A stretch of 64,000 bases of DNA from Prochilodus magdalenae (Eukaryota; Chordata; Actinopteri; Characiformes; Prochilodontidae): contig JAMWET010006553.1 of NCBI GenBank assembly GCA_024036415.1, positions 91,165 to 155,164 on the forward strand, written 5' to 3'. The translations under genes were made by a program, and so were the position numbers. Numbering within the stretch: the stretch's first letter is position 1; each line of letters starts with the position of its first letter. Shown piece by piece: positions 27,431 to 44,357 of this stretch. Under the pieces are notes generated by a model that was not told the origin of the DNA, ran no database searches, and worked only from the letters and a program-made list of their open reading frames with translations.

Positions 27431-29240
27431 CTTACGTTCTTCCAGCCATTGTGTATATAATGCCATCATGTACATACCTTGCATTTATTTTACTGGATAT
27501 TTCAAGAGACTGGTCCCGTGCAGATGGTCTAAAGGCTTGGTTTCTTTTTTACCACCTGTTTGAGGTGTTTATACTTACGGTTAATAACAAATGTCAACAA
27601 TCTGCCAACAACAACAATAACATATAATATTCCAGTTTAAATAACACTGGAGCCATCATTTAATCTGGTAACGGAGAGACTACCATAGTTGGTAATGGTG
27701 AGATTATGTATTTTGCAACTCCTGTGTCACCACACAGCTCATCCTGAATTCAACTCCTTTGCCAACACAGTGACTTGTACTTCTGCTGCTCAACTTCTTT
27801 ACTGCAATAACACATTACATGCATCTTATCCATGCATATCATTGTTGGAGCACTGAAAACACATTCCTGAACACGTTCTGCAGCAAACAAGTTCTTACCA
27901 GTGCAGTACTTGGGCCTGCAGGTGGCAGTGTGGGGATTTGCTAGACGTGAATGTTCTGCCAAAATGACCAAGCCAACCAGCTTTCAACCAATCATCTGAT
28001 TCAGTTCTCGGGAAGGTCATGAGTTGAATCAGGTGTCTGAAAGCTGTAAAAACCTAAACCTTCATTAGGATGATGTTTTGGGTTTAGCTGGGCTGACAGC
28101 AGAGAAGAGAGAATGAGTTATAGGTGAACCTCTGATGCTTAGTTTTAGTTGTGATCAATTCATTTTGGGGGATCTAGGAAAGTGGGTTACATTTGCTTTA
28201 ATTTTCCCAAAACACCATATTTACTACATACTGTACTGAAACGCTCTGCAGTCCCAGTGTGCTCAAAATTTTTTTTCTGTGTAGCGGGTATATCTACAAA
28301 TATGCACCCAAATGCAGTTAACCCACTGGGGTCTAAGGGCATCCACGTGACCTTCAGGAATGTGTACGAGATCATTTTCTTCCCCATAGCTGAAAATCTG
28401 ATGTCCAGTTTTACAAATTCCTAATATCTCTAGTGAAAGCATAGCTGTACTCATGTTGATGATTTGCTTTGGTGCTTATGTAGTGGAATGTATGAAGTGC
28501 TTGACATAACTGTCAGCGATTCTCCAACTGGCCACCTGAGGGCTCACTCAGTACTTGGGGTCCCTCACCACCTGAACCTTATTATCAGCAAATCAGCCTC
28601 GCTTCAGTGTGAAGCCTTGCCTTGGCTCATGTGTTTGCTTGCTGAGTGTTATCTCTAGTTTTTTCAAAAAATTTATTTGTTTGTTTTTTGGGTTTTTTTT
28701 TTTTATCTGGCCTATTACTGGTTTTGCTCTTTGCCTGAAGTTTCTGATTGCTTTGGACTGATTTTGTGGTTTTTGCCTTTTTTTTTTGGTTTGTTTCTTT
28801 TTTGGCCTTGTCCTTGGGTTATCCTGATCTGTCCCAACTTTAATCACTGTAAACCTCTTATTCACCACTTCACATCTATCCTCTGAACAAAGGATGAACT
28901 AACATGAAACAAACAATAGATAGACACACAAATCCACCAATTATAGTTGAGAGAGAGAGAGATAGATGGCGGACAGGAAGATACTGTGAATCTCCACCCA
29001 CCTTCATAGGCCCATCACTCTGGATATGAGTCATGTACGACCTTGTGACTGGGTGAAATGGAAAGAATGACTCTACGGATTCAGGAGCTGTTTGAGCCAC
29101 ATTTCTGGGTTGTATTATTCCAAAGATAAACTTGAGGACATTCGGCATGTTTGACTGAGCACCTGTTGAAGGCGGCATGTGTTAAGAGATTGGGTCACCT
29201 GGTAACAGAGAATTCCAGGCTGGAGGTGTTTTAGGTAACT
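27431..29240. other. Intergenic DNA between G5 and G6
   Basis: I see no exon. A 'tgcaggtggcagtgtgggg' stretch at about 27915 resembles the segments at 13345 and 14350. The T-rich run around 28670-28800 and the open frames over it have no protein-like features. Confidence 0.45.
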
Positions 29241-29554
29241 TCTATGGAAGTGGGTTTTTGGGTGTGTACTTGGGCTCTAGAACTTTGGAGAACCTTTTCA
29301 TGTTCAAGGAGCAACAGCACACTAAAGGAAGAAGGAGAAAAAACAGAAAGGCACAATAGGTCCCCTTTAAGTCATGCTAACACAGATGCAGTCATAGGAC
29401 AGTCATTCTTTTATCTATATCGTGTGCATGTTTACTTTTGCCAAATGCACCGCACACGCATCTTTTGGTCTTTATAATTATTATAAGGTGATGATAAAGC
29501 TGTTATGAGTGATTATACCCGGAGGTCAAATGACCAAAAACACATCCTGCCTTG

Positions 29555-30800
29555 TCACACACACACACATATTTGTATACCACCCTTTGTAGGGTGTTCC
29601 CCAGTGTAACCTTAGCAAGCAGATCAGCATTGGCCTCTTTTACTTCTACAATACAAGTTTCAGTTTCTAGGCGTGTGTTTATGGACAGCAGCCAAAAGTC
29701 CCCGCAACTGGTAAATGTTCAAGATTTCGTCACCCTGTGGGAACCTGGTCCCCACAAAGAGCTAAAACACACACACAGACACAAACACAGATATCTTTGT
29801 GGTCAAAGGCAGCGCATGCGAAGAAGGCTCTTCATGTGTGAGCCTGAGGTTAATAGCTTGAAGAACACACATGAGTTCTACGAGGAGGCGACAGTCGACG
29901 CCGCTTAAAGGCTGAGGGCAATCAAACGACTACTCTGGGAATTTATAGGTCTGGAAATACTCTGCTGTGTGTTCAGTTTGGACTGCCAGAGGCTCAAGTT
30001 CCCCAAAGATGACGATCTCCTCCGGTATCTTGTTTACTCTCCTCTCTGGTAAGGTGTTTCAGGATGGTGTTTTAAAGACGAATCAATGAACTTTCATGTT
30101 TAGAATGTCTGTGTGAGTATAATAGGGCTCAGTGTAGTGGTTATTATCCAGAAGCTCTGTGAATGAAGAGACAATGAGTCGTTCTCTCTTTGTTGTGGCA
30201 GCTGTGAGCGGTATGGCAAGTGACGAGATCCGAGAAACAGGAACAGAGGGGAACATGGGTGTCATCAGATGTCCTTATACTGAAGGATATGAAAGTTATT
30301 CCAAGTATTTCTGTAAGGGATTCTATAGAACCTGTGAGACACTTATTAAAAGTAATGGGAAGGACGTGTGGACATACAAAGGAAGAATCTCTCTGCATGA
30401 CAACACTGAGAAGAAAATGTTTGTAGTGACCATCACTGACCTCAGTATGGAGGATACAGGAGAATACGGCTGTGGAATCGAGAAGGCAGGACAGGATCCT
30501 TTTACTCTTGTCCATCTGACTGTGACTCGGGGTATGTGCTGTTTAATAAGTCTTTCAGTTTATGGATTGATATTCTGTGTTCACTGTGGTGGTGATGAAG
30601 GTCTGAACTGACTGATTTCTCTCCATCAGCTCCTAAACCACCAAAACCAATCCAATCAACCGCATCTGCTACCACAATCTCTACCAATAAAGCACTAGGT
30701 AAGCTACTTCTCTGATCTTTACTTGGAAGCTTGGCTGTTTTCCCTCAGTGGTGGTGTGTCCCCTTGCTCAGTTCATTGCCAAAAAAATGGCAACATGACA
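29555..30800. repeat. Segmental duplication, copy 2 (G6 5' half)
   Basis: Partner of 24180-25535. It starts with the shared 'cacacacacatatttgtat' and includes the 'gggaacctggtccccacaa' element that also precedes G5. Confidence 0.8.
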
Positions 30801-33800
30801 GTGCCAAACCAAAATACAGCATACCTTCAAAATTGCCATCAAATTACCATGTTAAACTCACATTGGATTTTGGTTGGAAGTAAAAGTTGGTTTCAGAAGA
30901 TGCTGTCCAGGGTGGAGATATTTCAGAACACAAAACTAATTGAGTGCTTCGATATGCTCCAGCACATCACTAGATGACGATGATGATTATTTTGTGTGAT
31001 GGTGGTTGTAGCCAATATAGTGCTAGCTTTAACATCGCTATCATGTCTTGTTACACGTCAACACATAAATAAACAGTCATTCTTACACTGTACTGAAGAA
31101 CAGAGGTGACACAATGCGCTATGGAGGTCACTGCTACATCCAACACTGCCACCACACAGGGGCTGCGTCCCCAACAACACACTACAGCACTAAGTAGTGT
31201 GTACCGTAGTGCGGCACAGCTACAAGCGCATTAGCTAGTGAAGCATGTAAAGCCTATAAGTGTGGGGTTTGGGACGCAGCCAGGCTTCTGATTGTCCTAC
31301 ATGGCTTTAGGCTTAGAGTTATATCGCCGCCTGCTAGGTTTGGCTGCTCTCGACAGCTGTGGCCTTGCTAACTTTAGTTGTAGCTACTTTGCTTTTGCCA
31401 GCTTTTTGAAATTGGGCATGTTTAGCAGGATGGTGGTGTGTTTGATCAAGTTGCTTTGGACGTTTCCGTGATTGTTCCTCCATGGCTTATTAATGACCAA
31501 ATTCCATGTCCGACTGGCTCTGTGGGCACCACAGCTACGGCTATTCGCTCATCCTGTCTGGCGTTGGAGCTTGAGGTCAAGCCAACATTAGGTTTTAATG
31601 GATATTTGACTTTAATGTCCAACCAAAATTCAATGCCTGTCCAATGTTGAAGGATGACGTCTAGCCAACCATCACTCGGTTATAAAAATACGTTTAAGTT
31701 TCATTTTCAACAAAGTCAGTGTCTGTCTGGTGTTTTGCTGATGTCAGATTAATGTCTGGCGCTTGCTGGAACGAGGACAAGTTTCGTAAGGGGGTTTGTT
31801 GTTGACACACCATCCTTTGACATGCTAACAGAATTTTCTCATTTTTATTAATTTGCCATTTTTGGGGACAAATATGTGTTTAGCCATATTTTTCCATAGT
31901 TCAATTTACAGACAAATCAAGAAACAATGTTGATATTCACTTCAAAGACTACTCTCTTAGTATGGAACGATTAGTAGAATTCACCCCAGAACATCATACT
32001 GATTAGCATATTAATATTATAATTATTTGATGAATAAATTAACTTTGTGTAGTTTGTAAGTACTAGTTTAGTGTCTGAGTCAGAGACTCATGTGTTTGTT
32101 ACAACAGGGAACTCGATTTCAGCAGTGACTAACGGAACAGGAAGTACCACAGAGGACAGAGGAAACAGCACTCAGCCGGCAGGCCATCAGTCAACCTTAG
32201 GTCAGCAGAAAACCACATATCCCACAATTCTTTTCTTCTCTCCAAAACAAACCCATCCATGCATTAAGTGCAGCAACAGAAACAACACAGCAACGATGAG
32301 CAGAAGGCAGGTCTATTTATTAAGCTACACGCGATTGGCCTACCTACTGTTTTATATACATGTGGATACACACAAAACCCATTATGGTTTTGATCAAGTA
32401 TGTGTTTCAGTGGACCAAATGGTCCAAATGTGGCTCTAGGACCAGGACTAAGAAACACTGATACCTGACCTGGGAAGGATCCTTCACCACAGAAGAAAGT
32501 CCCTCTTAGCCTTGGAGGCCTTGTAGCTGTAGCTGTGACTTGGCTCATGTAGGTAAACCAGGCAGCCCTGGTTCCACAATGGAGCATTGCTCAAACACCC
32601 ACCCAGGACCAACCTCCTAGCTGTGGTGTAGTATTGCTCAAGTGACCAGCCTGGGCAGCTTTAGCTGCCGTGTAGAACTGCCCAGTGGACAACCCAAGGC
32701 ACCTGTTTAGCTGTGGTGTAGCATCACTCATTCGGCTGGCCCACAAACCCTACTAGCTGCGGTGTAGCCTCACTTAGGTAACTGGCCCAGGCACCCTTTT
32801 AGCTGTGGTGTAGCATCACTGAGGTGGGTGGTTTTTACACCTTCTTAACTTTGGTGTAGCATGGTATAGCTGTGATGGTGTAGTGCCACTTAGGTGGCTG
32901 GCCCACGCACCCCTTTAGCTGTGGTTTAGTGTCACTCAGACGGATGTTCTATGTAGCTTTTTAGCTGTGGTGTAGCATTACTCAGGTGGCTAACCCAGGT
33001 AGCCTCTCACCTGTGATGTAGCATGGTATAGCTCTGGCGGTATAATGTCACACATCAGCCCAGACCTCCTTATAGCTGTGGTGTTATGTCGTTAAGGCGG
33101 ATGACTCAGGCAGCCTGTTATCTGTGGTGTAGCATCAGTCATGCGGAAACTGCAATAGCACTCCCACTAAAAATCCCCGCTTGAGTGTGTATTACTTTCT
33201 AAAAAAACTTGCAACAATAAAAATGGAAGTATTTATTGAATAATAAGCTATTATTTGGACACTGGACTTTGAGCAGCTGTCATTCATAATAATCATACAT
33301 TTGTAAGTTACTAAGTTAGAAATATGTCAGATTCAGAGATAGTGATCATATCTCGTGTTTAATTCTGAGTGTTTATGTTGTGACAACATTGTAGATACCC
33401 TCATCACTGCTGGAGGAGCATTAGGTGGAGTCCTGGTGGCCCTGGCTATAATATCTGGGATGTTCTTAGCCATAAGAGGCAAGGCAGCTAAGGAAGGGGC
33501 AGGTATACAGCATAACATCAGTCTTAAAATATCTGATTAATTAATTATTAATTAAGTAAATTTGCATCTATGTGAATTTTATACTTGGAATTTCCTCTAA
33601 AGCCTTGTTTTATCTTTGTCTTAGCTTCAGGTCAGCCAAACGCAGATACGATGGAGGTTTGAACTATTTATTTATTTATTTATTGGTATATGAAAATATA
33701 TTGTATACTTCCATCATTCTTTTTTCAACAAGGTCTGCAATCATATCAACTGAACTTTTTCAGGATGTCCGGATGTATGAGGAGATACAACTCACCAATT

Positions 33801-34123
33801 CTGCCCAGGCACTTGACTTGTCTGGAACTACCTCAGCGAGTGACCAGGGTTCTACCTCAGCGTGCATCACCGTATACTCTACAGTATCAAATCAGGGGCA
33901 CGGTGTACACTCTCAGAACACAGGAGGTGCCCAACTCACACACTGTACTGTGTCCCCCGTTATGGAACTGAACAGTCAAGCTCCCCAAAGCTCAAACGAA
34001 CCAAAATATTGTGAAGTGTATTTTACAAATGACAAAGCCATGGATCCAACATACTCGCTCCTTACCGCTCCCAAAGCCTCCACTAAGAGTGAGTCACTTT
34101 ATGCAACTGTTGAGTTTCTATAA
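30009..34123 (+). CDS. G6: inhibitory CD300/pIgR-like receptor, 343 aa, seven exons
   Basis: Exons: 30009-30048, 30202-30531, 30630-30698, 32108-32200, 33395-33502, 33625-33656, 33764-34123. Leader MTISSGILFTLLSG. The V domain (about residues 22-122) is close to G5's (VIRCPYTE, KYFCKGFYRTC, EYGCGI). Two stalk exons follow (124-177), the second absent from G5. The TM helix (LITAGGALGGVLVALAII) lies near residues 180-203. The tail has TVYSTV (ITSM-like), SLYATV (consensus ITIM), PTYSLL, KYCEV and RMYEEI. The small linking exon is the weakest part: its donor GTTTGA is poor and an alternative acceptor 6 nt downstream (33631) gives 341 aa. It is kept because the frame requires a phase 1-to-0 exon, as in G1, G7 and G8. 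Likely an inhibitory leukocyte receptor. Confidence 0.83.
31160..31281. mobile_element. 122-bp MITE in G6 intron 3
   Basis: The ends are inverted repeats: GGCTGCGTCCCCAAC on the left and TTTGGGACGCAGCC on the right. The interior is short and non-coding. This type of MITE is common in fish; the superfamily is not determined here. Confidence 0.75.
32590..33150. repeat. Minisatellite in G6 intron 4
   Basis: About nine degenerate copies of a unit of about 60 bp with the core 'agctgtggtgtagcatcact' followed by 'caggtggctggcccaggca'. It ends about 245 bp before the TM-exon acceptor. Confidence 0.75.
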
Positions 34124-34195
34124 ACCTCTATTCAGACCATAGATGTGTGCTAATGCCAATTACTGTTAGCATTTCCACTAGTATGATTACTAAGT

Positions 34196-35665
34196 GTGTT
34201 TGTCCAGGTGTTTCTCAGGTTAGACATGTTTGACCAGGTGTTTCCCCTGGTTAGAGGTGATTGACCAGGTGTTTCCTCTGGTTAGATGTGATTGACCAGG
34301 TGTTTCCTCTGGTTAGATATGATTGACCAGGTGTTTCCTCAGGTTAGATGTGTTTGACCAGGTGTATCCTCTGGTTAGATATGATTGACCAGGTGTTTCC
34401 TCAGGTTAGATGTGTTTGACCAGGTGTATCCTCTGGTTAGATGTGATTGTCCAGGTGTTTCCTCAGGTTAGATGTGTTTGACCAGGTGTTTCCTCAGGTT
34501 AGATGTGTTTGACCAGGTGTATCCTCAGGTTAGATGTGATTGACCAGGTGTTTCCTCAGGTTAGATGTGATTGACCAGGTGTTTCCTCAGGTTAGATGTG
34601 ATTGACCAGGTGTTTCCTCAGGTTAGATGTGTTTGACCAGGTGTATCCTCTGGTTAGATGTGATTGTCCAGGTGTATCCTCTGGTTAGATGTGATTATCC
34701 AGGTGTATCCTCTGGTTAGATGTGATTGACCAGGTGTTTCCTCTGGTTAGATGTGTTTGACCAGGTGTATCCTCTAGTTAGATGTGATTGTCCAGGTGTA
34801 TCCTCTGGTTAAATGGGATTGACCAGGTGTTTCCTCAGGTTAGATGTGTTTGACCAGGTGTATCCTCTGGTTAGATGTGATTGTCCAGGTGTATCCTCTG
34901 GTTAGATGTAATTGTCCAGGTGTTTCCTCAGGTTAGACATGTTTGACCAGGTGTTTCCTCTGGTTAGATGTTATTGACCAGGTGTTTCCTCTGGTTAGAT
35001 GTTATTGACCAGGTGTTTCCTCTGGTTAGATGTGATTGTCCAGGTGTTTCCTCTGGTTAGATGTGATTGTCCAGGTGTTTCCTCTGGTTAGATGTTATTG
35101 ACCAGGTGTTTCCTCTGGTTAGATGTGATTGACCAGGTGTTTCCTCTGGTTAGATGTGTTTGACCAGGTGTTTCCTCTGGTTAGATGTGATTGACCAGGT
35201 GTATCCCCTGGTTATATGTGACTGACCAGGTGTATCCTCAGGTTAGATGGGATTGTCCAGGTGTATCCCCTGGTTATATGTGACTGACCAGGTGTATCCT
35301 CAGGTTAGATGGGATTGTCCAGGTGTATCCTCTGGTTAGATGTATTTGGCCAGGTGTATCCTCTGGTTAGATGTATTTGGCCAGGTGTTAACTCAGGTTA
35401 GGTGTGATTGTCCAGGTGTTTCCCCTGGTTTGATGTGTTTGTCCAGGTCTATGCTCTGGTTAGATGTGATTGACCAGGTCTATGCTCTGGTTAGATGTGA
35501 TTGACCAGGTGTATCCTCTGGTTAGATGTGACTGACCAGGTGTATCCTCTGGTTAGATGTGATCGACCAGGTGTATCCTCTGGTTAGATGTGATTGACCA
35601 GGTGTATCCTCAGGTTAGATGGGATTGTCCAGGTGTTTCCTCAGGTTAGGTGTGATTGTCCAGAT
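34196..35665. repeat. 31-bp minisatellite just 3' of G6
   Basis: Roughly 47 copies of 'ttgaccaggtgtttcctc' plus 'tggttagatgtga', with recurring variants (gacc/gtcc, tttc/tatc, tctgg/caggt). It starts 73 bp after the G6 stop codon. No AATAAA occurs between the stop and the array, so it may be transcribed in the 3' UTR. The first AATAAA after it is near 35757. Confidence 0.95.
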
Positions 35666-36387
35666 TTTGGCACCAACTGATGTAGTATGACTCAGTCAGT
35701 GCATCAACTGAAAGCCGAAATGTGATTGGTTGATCCCACTGTCAATCATACTGGTGAATAAATAAATAAACAAATCTCTGAGACTTTCAGCACAGCTCTT
35801 AAACCTCTGGGGAAACTCACTTTGCTTAATATGCCGATGTACTGAGACTGACTAACAGGACAATATTCCTTTTGTTCTTAAAGCAGTACTATAGATTTAG
35901 GGTTTCCCCTAGAGTTACGGAGCGCAACTCACTTTTACAACACTGCTGTAAACACAAATTGTGCTTTTGGGCCCCACCTCATGTACATGTGCATTTGCTG
36001 AAGAACTGACGAATACAGAACACTCCCCTGCATAAGCGTTAATGTCACACAGGCATATGGATGTAAAACCATGAGTGCAATCTGTAGCGTCCATGTGCCA
36101 GGAAGTTGGAAATTCAGCACAACACCAGCAAAAACATCAGGAGAGAAAAGCCATATGCTTACACAGTCAAGAAATACCACAGGATTTTATTACAGGAGGT
36201 TTGAAATAGACAAAAACTGATGTGATGAATTTATGAATTGATATAATATATATGTATTGTAGGCTGACAGTAACATTTGTTTTGTTGCTTGTATTTGTTT
36301 GAATGTTAATATATTCCATGGTTGGTATATGGTGTATGTATATGTGTGTGTGTATGTATGTGTGTATATATATATATATATATACAG

Positions 36388-36671
36388 CTCACCAGACAAA
36401 AATGAGTGGTAGTATCTTCAGGCTCCTGTAGATGGCGCTGTATGAAGATGATGAGGTTATAAATACCTGCGGTGTGTTAATGATGGGATATATAGATTGG
36501 GAAGAAAAAGCAGATGTTAATGATTGGCTGATGTGGCCTACATCCAGAAACTTGTCCAGTCTATCCAGTGCCAAATTATTGGTGCTCGTGGAGGTATTAC
36601 ATGCTATTAGGTACGTCTCAGTCACAGGGGACACAGGGGACTCTTTTTTTTCACCAGTTTTTGTCTGGTGA
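36388..36671. mobile_element. Internally deleted mariner-like element (MITE)
   Basis: The ends are perfect 15 bp inverted repeats (CTCACCAGACAAAAA at 36388 and its complement ending at 36671). The interior shares 'ggcctacatccagaaacttg' with the larger elements at 44358, 49030 and 52755, so this is a non-autonomous member of that family. Confidence 0.8.
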
Positions 36672-37640
36672 GTGGGACCCATCCCTACAGCTGCTGTATT
36701 CAAACCAATAAAGATGGTTTTCTAAATTAGCTTTGATATTTCTGTCAGTGCTTTACTGCAGTTCTTTTGATCTTTTTGGCTGAGGCTTGTCTATGAACAG
36801 GCACGCAGAAGTGTATGGTGGAGGTCCATCTAAGATAAGCGTTGGTGGAAGTAGTAATTAGTAGTGATAGAAGATGGAAGGATAAGAACAGGCAGGCTCT
36901 AATGTGGCTTTGTGTGGGTGGATGTGAAAGCGAGGGCTGAAGCCGAGGGCTGAAAGCAAGGGTAACCAGGTCACACAGAGTTTAAAGGAGACTATAGTGT
37001 CTACAGCGATGTGTACTAATGAACTTACATTACCACCTATGGACATTCAGCCTGGATTAGACAATCCTGTAACGTTTACCACTATGGTGACTATGGATAA
37101 TTCTTCTTCCTATCATATACATATATTAAGACATAATCTATTTTAACCTCATATGTTTAAAAAGATAGATTTACAGCAGAAGGACCAAAAACACTTTAAA
37201 TGGAAATTAATGGAGAAATTAATATGGGGTAAATAATAGGTAAAAGTAATTTAGGCCATCACTGTTGGACCATCATTAAAGTGGATGTAATATAAAAGGC
37301 AGCTGGAGAGTCTGAATTATTTCCAAATATGAAAGTTTGACTCTAGACCTTAATTACTTTCACCCATTCATTCATCCTCTGAGACACTTATCCGTCTGGT
37401 TCATGGGGGATCTAGTTCACTTTTTGGGCAGAAGGCAGGACACACCCTGGACAGACCACCAGTCTATTACATAGTTATAACTGATTTATTAAAATACATG
37501 ACTGAGATTTCCATTGTGTCACCACTAGTGCCTCAACTATGCCTCAGAAACTTGACCAAATGTTTCATTAGTGATCTTTCGATACTGACATTCTCAGTTT
37601 AGCCTTTACATGATTAATAGGCACAGTGTGTAGGTGTAAG
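36672..37640. other. Intergenic DNA
   Basis: No gene is seen. A short interspersed-repeat fragment lies at about 37370-37470 ('cattcattcatcctctgaga', 'gcaggacacaccctggacag'). Confidence 0.45.
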
Positions 37641-37865
37641 GTTAAAGGTCACCAAAGTCGTACAGCAGATTTGCTCCATGACATTCTGGGGCGGCACCAT
37701 TGCAGTCCTGTGTGACGTTGGCGTTGGTGTTGAGGAGTTGTAACCGTATGTAGTCCTGCGTGGTGCATCCGTCTGCCAATGCTGCTGATGACTCATGAAC
37801 GTCCTCCTCGCTGAACGTCCACTGGGCTGATTCCATCCAGCAGCAGCCGTTTGTGCAGCTATGCG
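37640..37865 (-). mobile_element. Fragment of a Tc1-like transposon, minus strand
   Basis: The minus-strand sequence ('catgagtcatcagcagcatt', 'gcaccacgcaggactacat') aligns with the interior of the Tc1-like element at 40730-41469. A 64-codon frame through it is a relic, not a gene. Confidence 0.7.
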
Positions 37866-38031
37866 CTTCATGATGAGTGTGCTAAGTCTTTGGTCGTAGT
37901 TAGCTTTAGCAATAGGCTTCTATTAGGATCGTGGTTATACGGTTATGTAGAAATCAGACTATCCTAGCATATGCACCTACTCTGTCTCTTACTGAGCCGC
38001 ACATTACTGACCTTCCACACACAGCATTGCT

Positions 38032-38041
38032 CACTTCCTGT
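38032..38041 (+). promoter_or_regulatory. ETS/PU.1-like site upstream of G7
   Basis: CACTTCCTGT (complement ACAGGAAGTG) lies 84 bp before the G7 ATG in the block 'ttgctcacttcctgtct', which is conserved before G8. PU.1-type sites are typical of TATA-less myeloid promoters, and no TATA box is seen here. Confidence 0.4.
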
Positions 38042-38124
38042 CTACGCACACCCACCACTTCTGAGCGGCAGTCTGAACTGCATGCTGACGATTTTACACC
38101 TCCGTGAAGAATCAAAGCAACAGC

Positions 38125-41926
<3,802 letters not shown>

Positions 41927-42458
41927 GATTACAGCTTCTTTATGGCTTTATGATTTGAGGCTACCTCTCAGGGGTCTAACTGTTAACTCAGAGAGCTCAC
42001 TCAGGTATTTTAAAAGTGTATAGTGGACATAAAATTGATATATCTCATGCAAGGTCATGGAAGGGTCCAAATACAGGGGGTGTCCCCCTGATTAACCCTA
42101 AAGGTCCTCGGAATGTCTCAAAATCAGAATTCTGGGGGAAATCTGCTGTTGATAGTTTTATGCTCAAATATAGATTCAGGGAAAACTCATTGTTTAGCTG
42201 CTTCACCCGCAATCAATGAGCTCACTACCTATAGCTGCTGCACTGGTCTGCCTCAGGGTGGGGCTGTAGAATACAGATTCATCCAGATGGCCCCTCATGG
42301 CTGTGTAACTGTGGCTACTTTTTTAGATTCATCTGAAAAACGTAACAATACATAGCAGCATAAAAGTTCAATCTATATATATCAAAGTTTACTGAATGTA
42401 GATATTTGTAGATAATGTAGATATATATACACCAGAGCTTTCTCTCTCTCTTTCTCTC

Positions 42459-42459
<1 letters not shown>

Positions 42460-42497
<38 letters not shown>

Positions 42498-42617
42498 AAT
42501 ATGTAGCTTTGATATATGACAGTTTATAAATATTTCCATGTATATATTTTCCACATATATACATATATATACACACTGTGGCAATTAAATTGGAATTATT
42601 TATGTCATATACCAAAG

Positions 42618-42700
<83 letters not shown>
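42460..42700. repeat. (TA)n microsatellites
   Basis: Two TA runs, 42464-42490 and about 42620-42697, the second nearly 40 pure units. They are intergenic, downstream of G7. Confidence 0.95.
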
Positions 42701-42701
<1 letters not shown>

Positions 42702-44340
42702 TTCTATTGAGTTACCATTTTTTAGCAACTTTTTTATATTTCCACTTATGAGGTCATGGACACAAAAGTCAAATAATTTCAGATTTTTTTTTTTTTTACG
42801 TCTGTGACATTCAGAGCTCTGTAGGGTGTACAGGTTCCGTTGTACGTACACAGATAATGCACTGCAAGAATTAGAAGATCCAAATGGTAGTTGTGCATGA
42901 GGCATCCGGCTAATCTGCCTCTTTACCTCCTACATGTCTGAGAGTACGTCTTTCCTGTCTCTGTGGTACTGAAGCAGGGTTCGTCTGAATGAGGCAAGGT
43001 GTCAAACACTGGGTCTCTCTGCACACCAGCAGGATGTTACATGTGTTACAGCTGTCTGGGAACTTGAAGGTTGTAATTGGCCTCTGAGGGAGGATTAGCA
43101 GTGCAGTGCTGCTCGAAAGCTTATAAACACTTTAGTTTCTTCATGAATGTGAGCTACAATATGATCAGATCTTCATTTAAATCATAACAGCATATACAGA
43201 GAACCCAATAAAACAATAAAACACAAACTGTTATAACGTTTGTTCTTCCATTTATTAAATCCAACATCATTACTTTCATTACATCATAACTTTATTAGCA
43301 AAGCTATGCAGTTTATTTTGTTGAGCAAAGACAATATCAGCCATACGGTTCCTGTAAGACCTGATCAGTACTATACAATACTTACATGGAGGAATTTTGG
43401 CCCTCCTCCATGAACACCCTGCGTCAGTGCTTATACTGAACTAAGATCTTGACCTTGACTGACCCTGACCTTGCCATTCCAACCTTTCTTCTCCAATCTC
43501 TGTATACTATCTGTTTTTAGATGCTGTCTCTCAGAAGGACCCACCTTCTATTGAGGTTGAGTCCTCAAATATTCTCCTGTTGAATATCTTGATGAAATCC
43601 AGAATTCATAGCTCTACCGAATTATGCTAATCTGTCCTGGTCCAATAGCACACCTTTAAAAAAGCCCCAACAGGAAACCTGTACTTCAGTAAATGGATGC
43701 AAATTGCTGGAGCTGTTTGTCTTATTTCTTTAATTGATTTCTATAGTGATGACTTATCAAAAATCGAATCAAATTGTGTGTCACGTTTATATAATTATAT
43801 ACAAACTGATAAAGAGCTCACTGTAACACTTTCTATGAATCCTGCATTCATACATAGTTATAAATGTCATTATAATGTAGTAACAATGCTTTATAAGCAC
43901 ACTTATAAACTCTAATAGTAACTTATAGACATAGACAACTTATACCATGTTGTAACATAAAGATCACCACACATTGTAATGCTTTTCACAGTGACCTGTA
44001 TATACTGTAATCATTAAGCATGTGGTGGTTATTAACAATAATGAACACATGACTATAAACACTTAAAGGGCTTAAGGTAAAGTTTTTTTTTTATATTCTA
44101 GGTTACTTACAGCTGTCAAGATGTAACATAGAGTACATCTGTTATTATTACATCATCTTATTTTATAATGACATAACATCAGTCACTTTACATTGACACC
44201 AACACCTACACTCTGGACGTTTATAATGTGTTTGTAATTGTTAATGTGTTCTAAATGCGTTATAGCTTGGTATCTATTAAATGGCACTGTAATATATAAT
44301 GAATAATTTTACAAAATGTTTACGAGCCATAATAAACATG
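42701..44340. other. Intergenic DNA between G7 and G8
   Basis: AT-rich. A segment around 43820-44300 with 'cactgtaacactttctatga' may be an old MITE, but I could not match its two ends. No exon is recognised. Confidence 0.4.
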
Positions 44341-44357
44341 AAGCACTGTTACCACAA

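Noticed and set aside
28593..29178. Minus-strand frames of 91-100 codons between G5 and G6
   Set aside because: Low-complexity Lys/Gln-rich sequence over a T-rich tract, and no recognisable domain or splice context.
32071..32439. A 122-codon frame as a single exon of G6
   Set aside because: Only 32108-32200 fits as an exon (acceptor 'acaacag', donor GTCAGC, phase 1 to 1); the rest is intron read-through.
34196..35665. CRISPR-like array
   Set aside because: Repeat units are contiguous with no unique spacers, in a vertebrate-type genome; it is a minisatellite.
37614..37871. Minus-strand frame that looks protein-like (MESAQWTFSEED...)
   Set aside because: The DNA aligns with the interior of the Tc1-like element at 40730-41469 in another frame, so it is a transposon relic.
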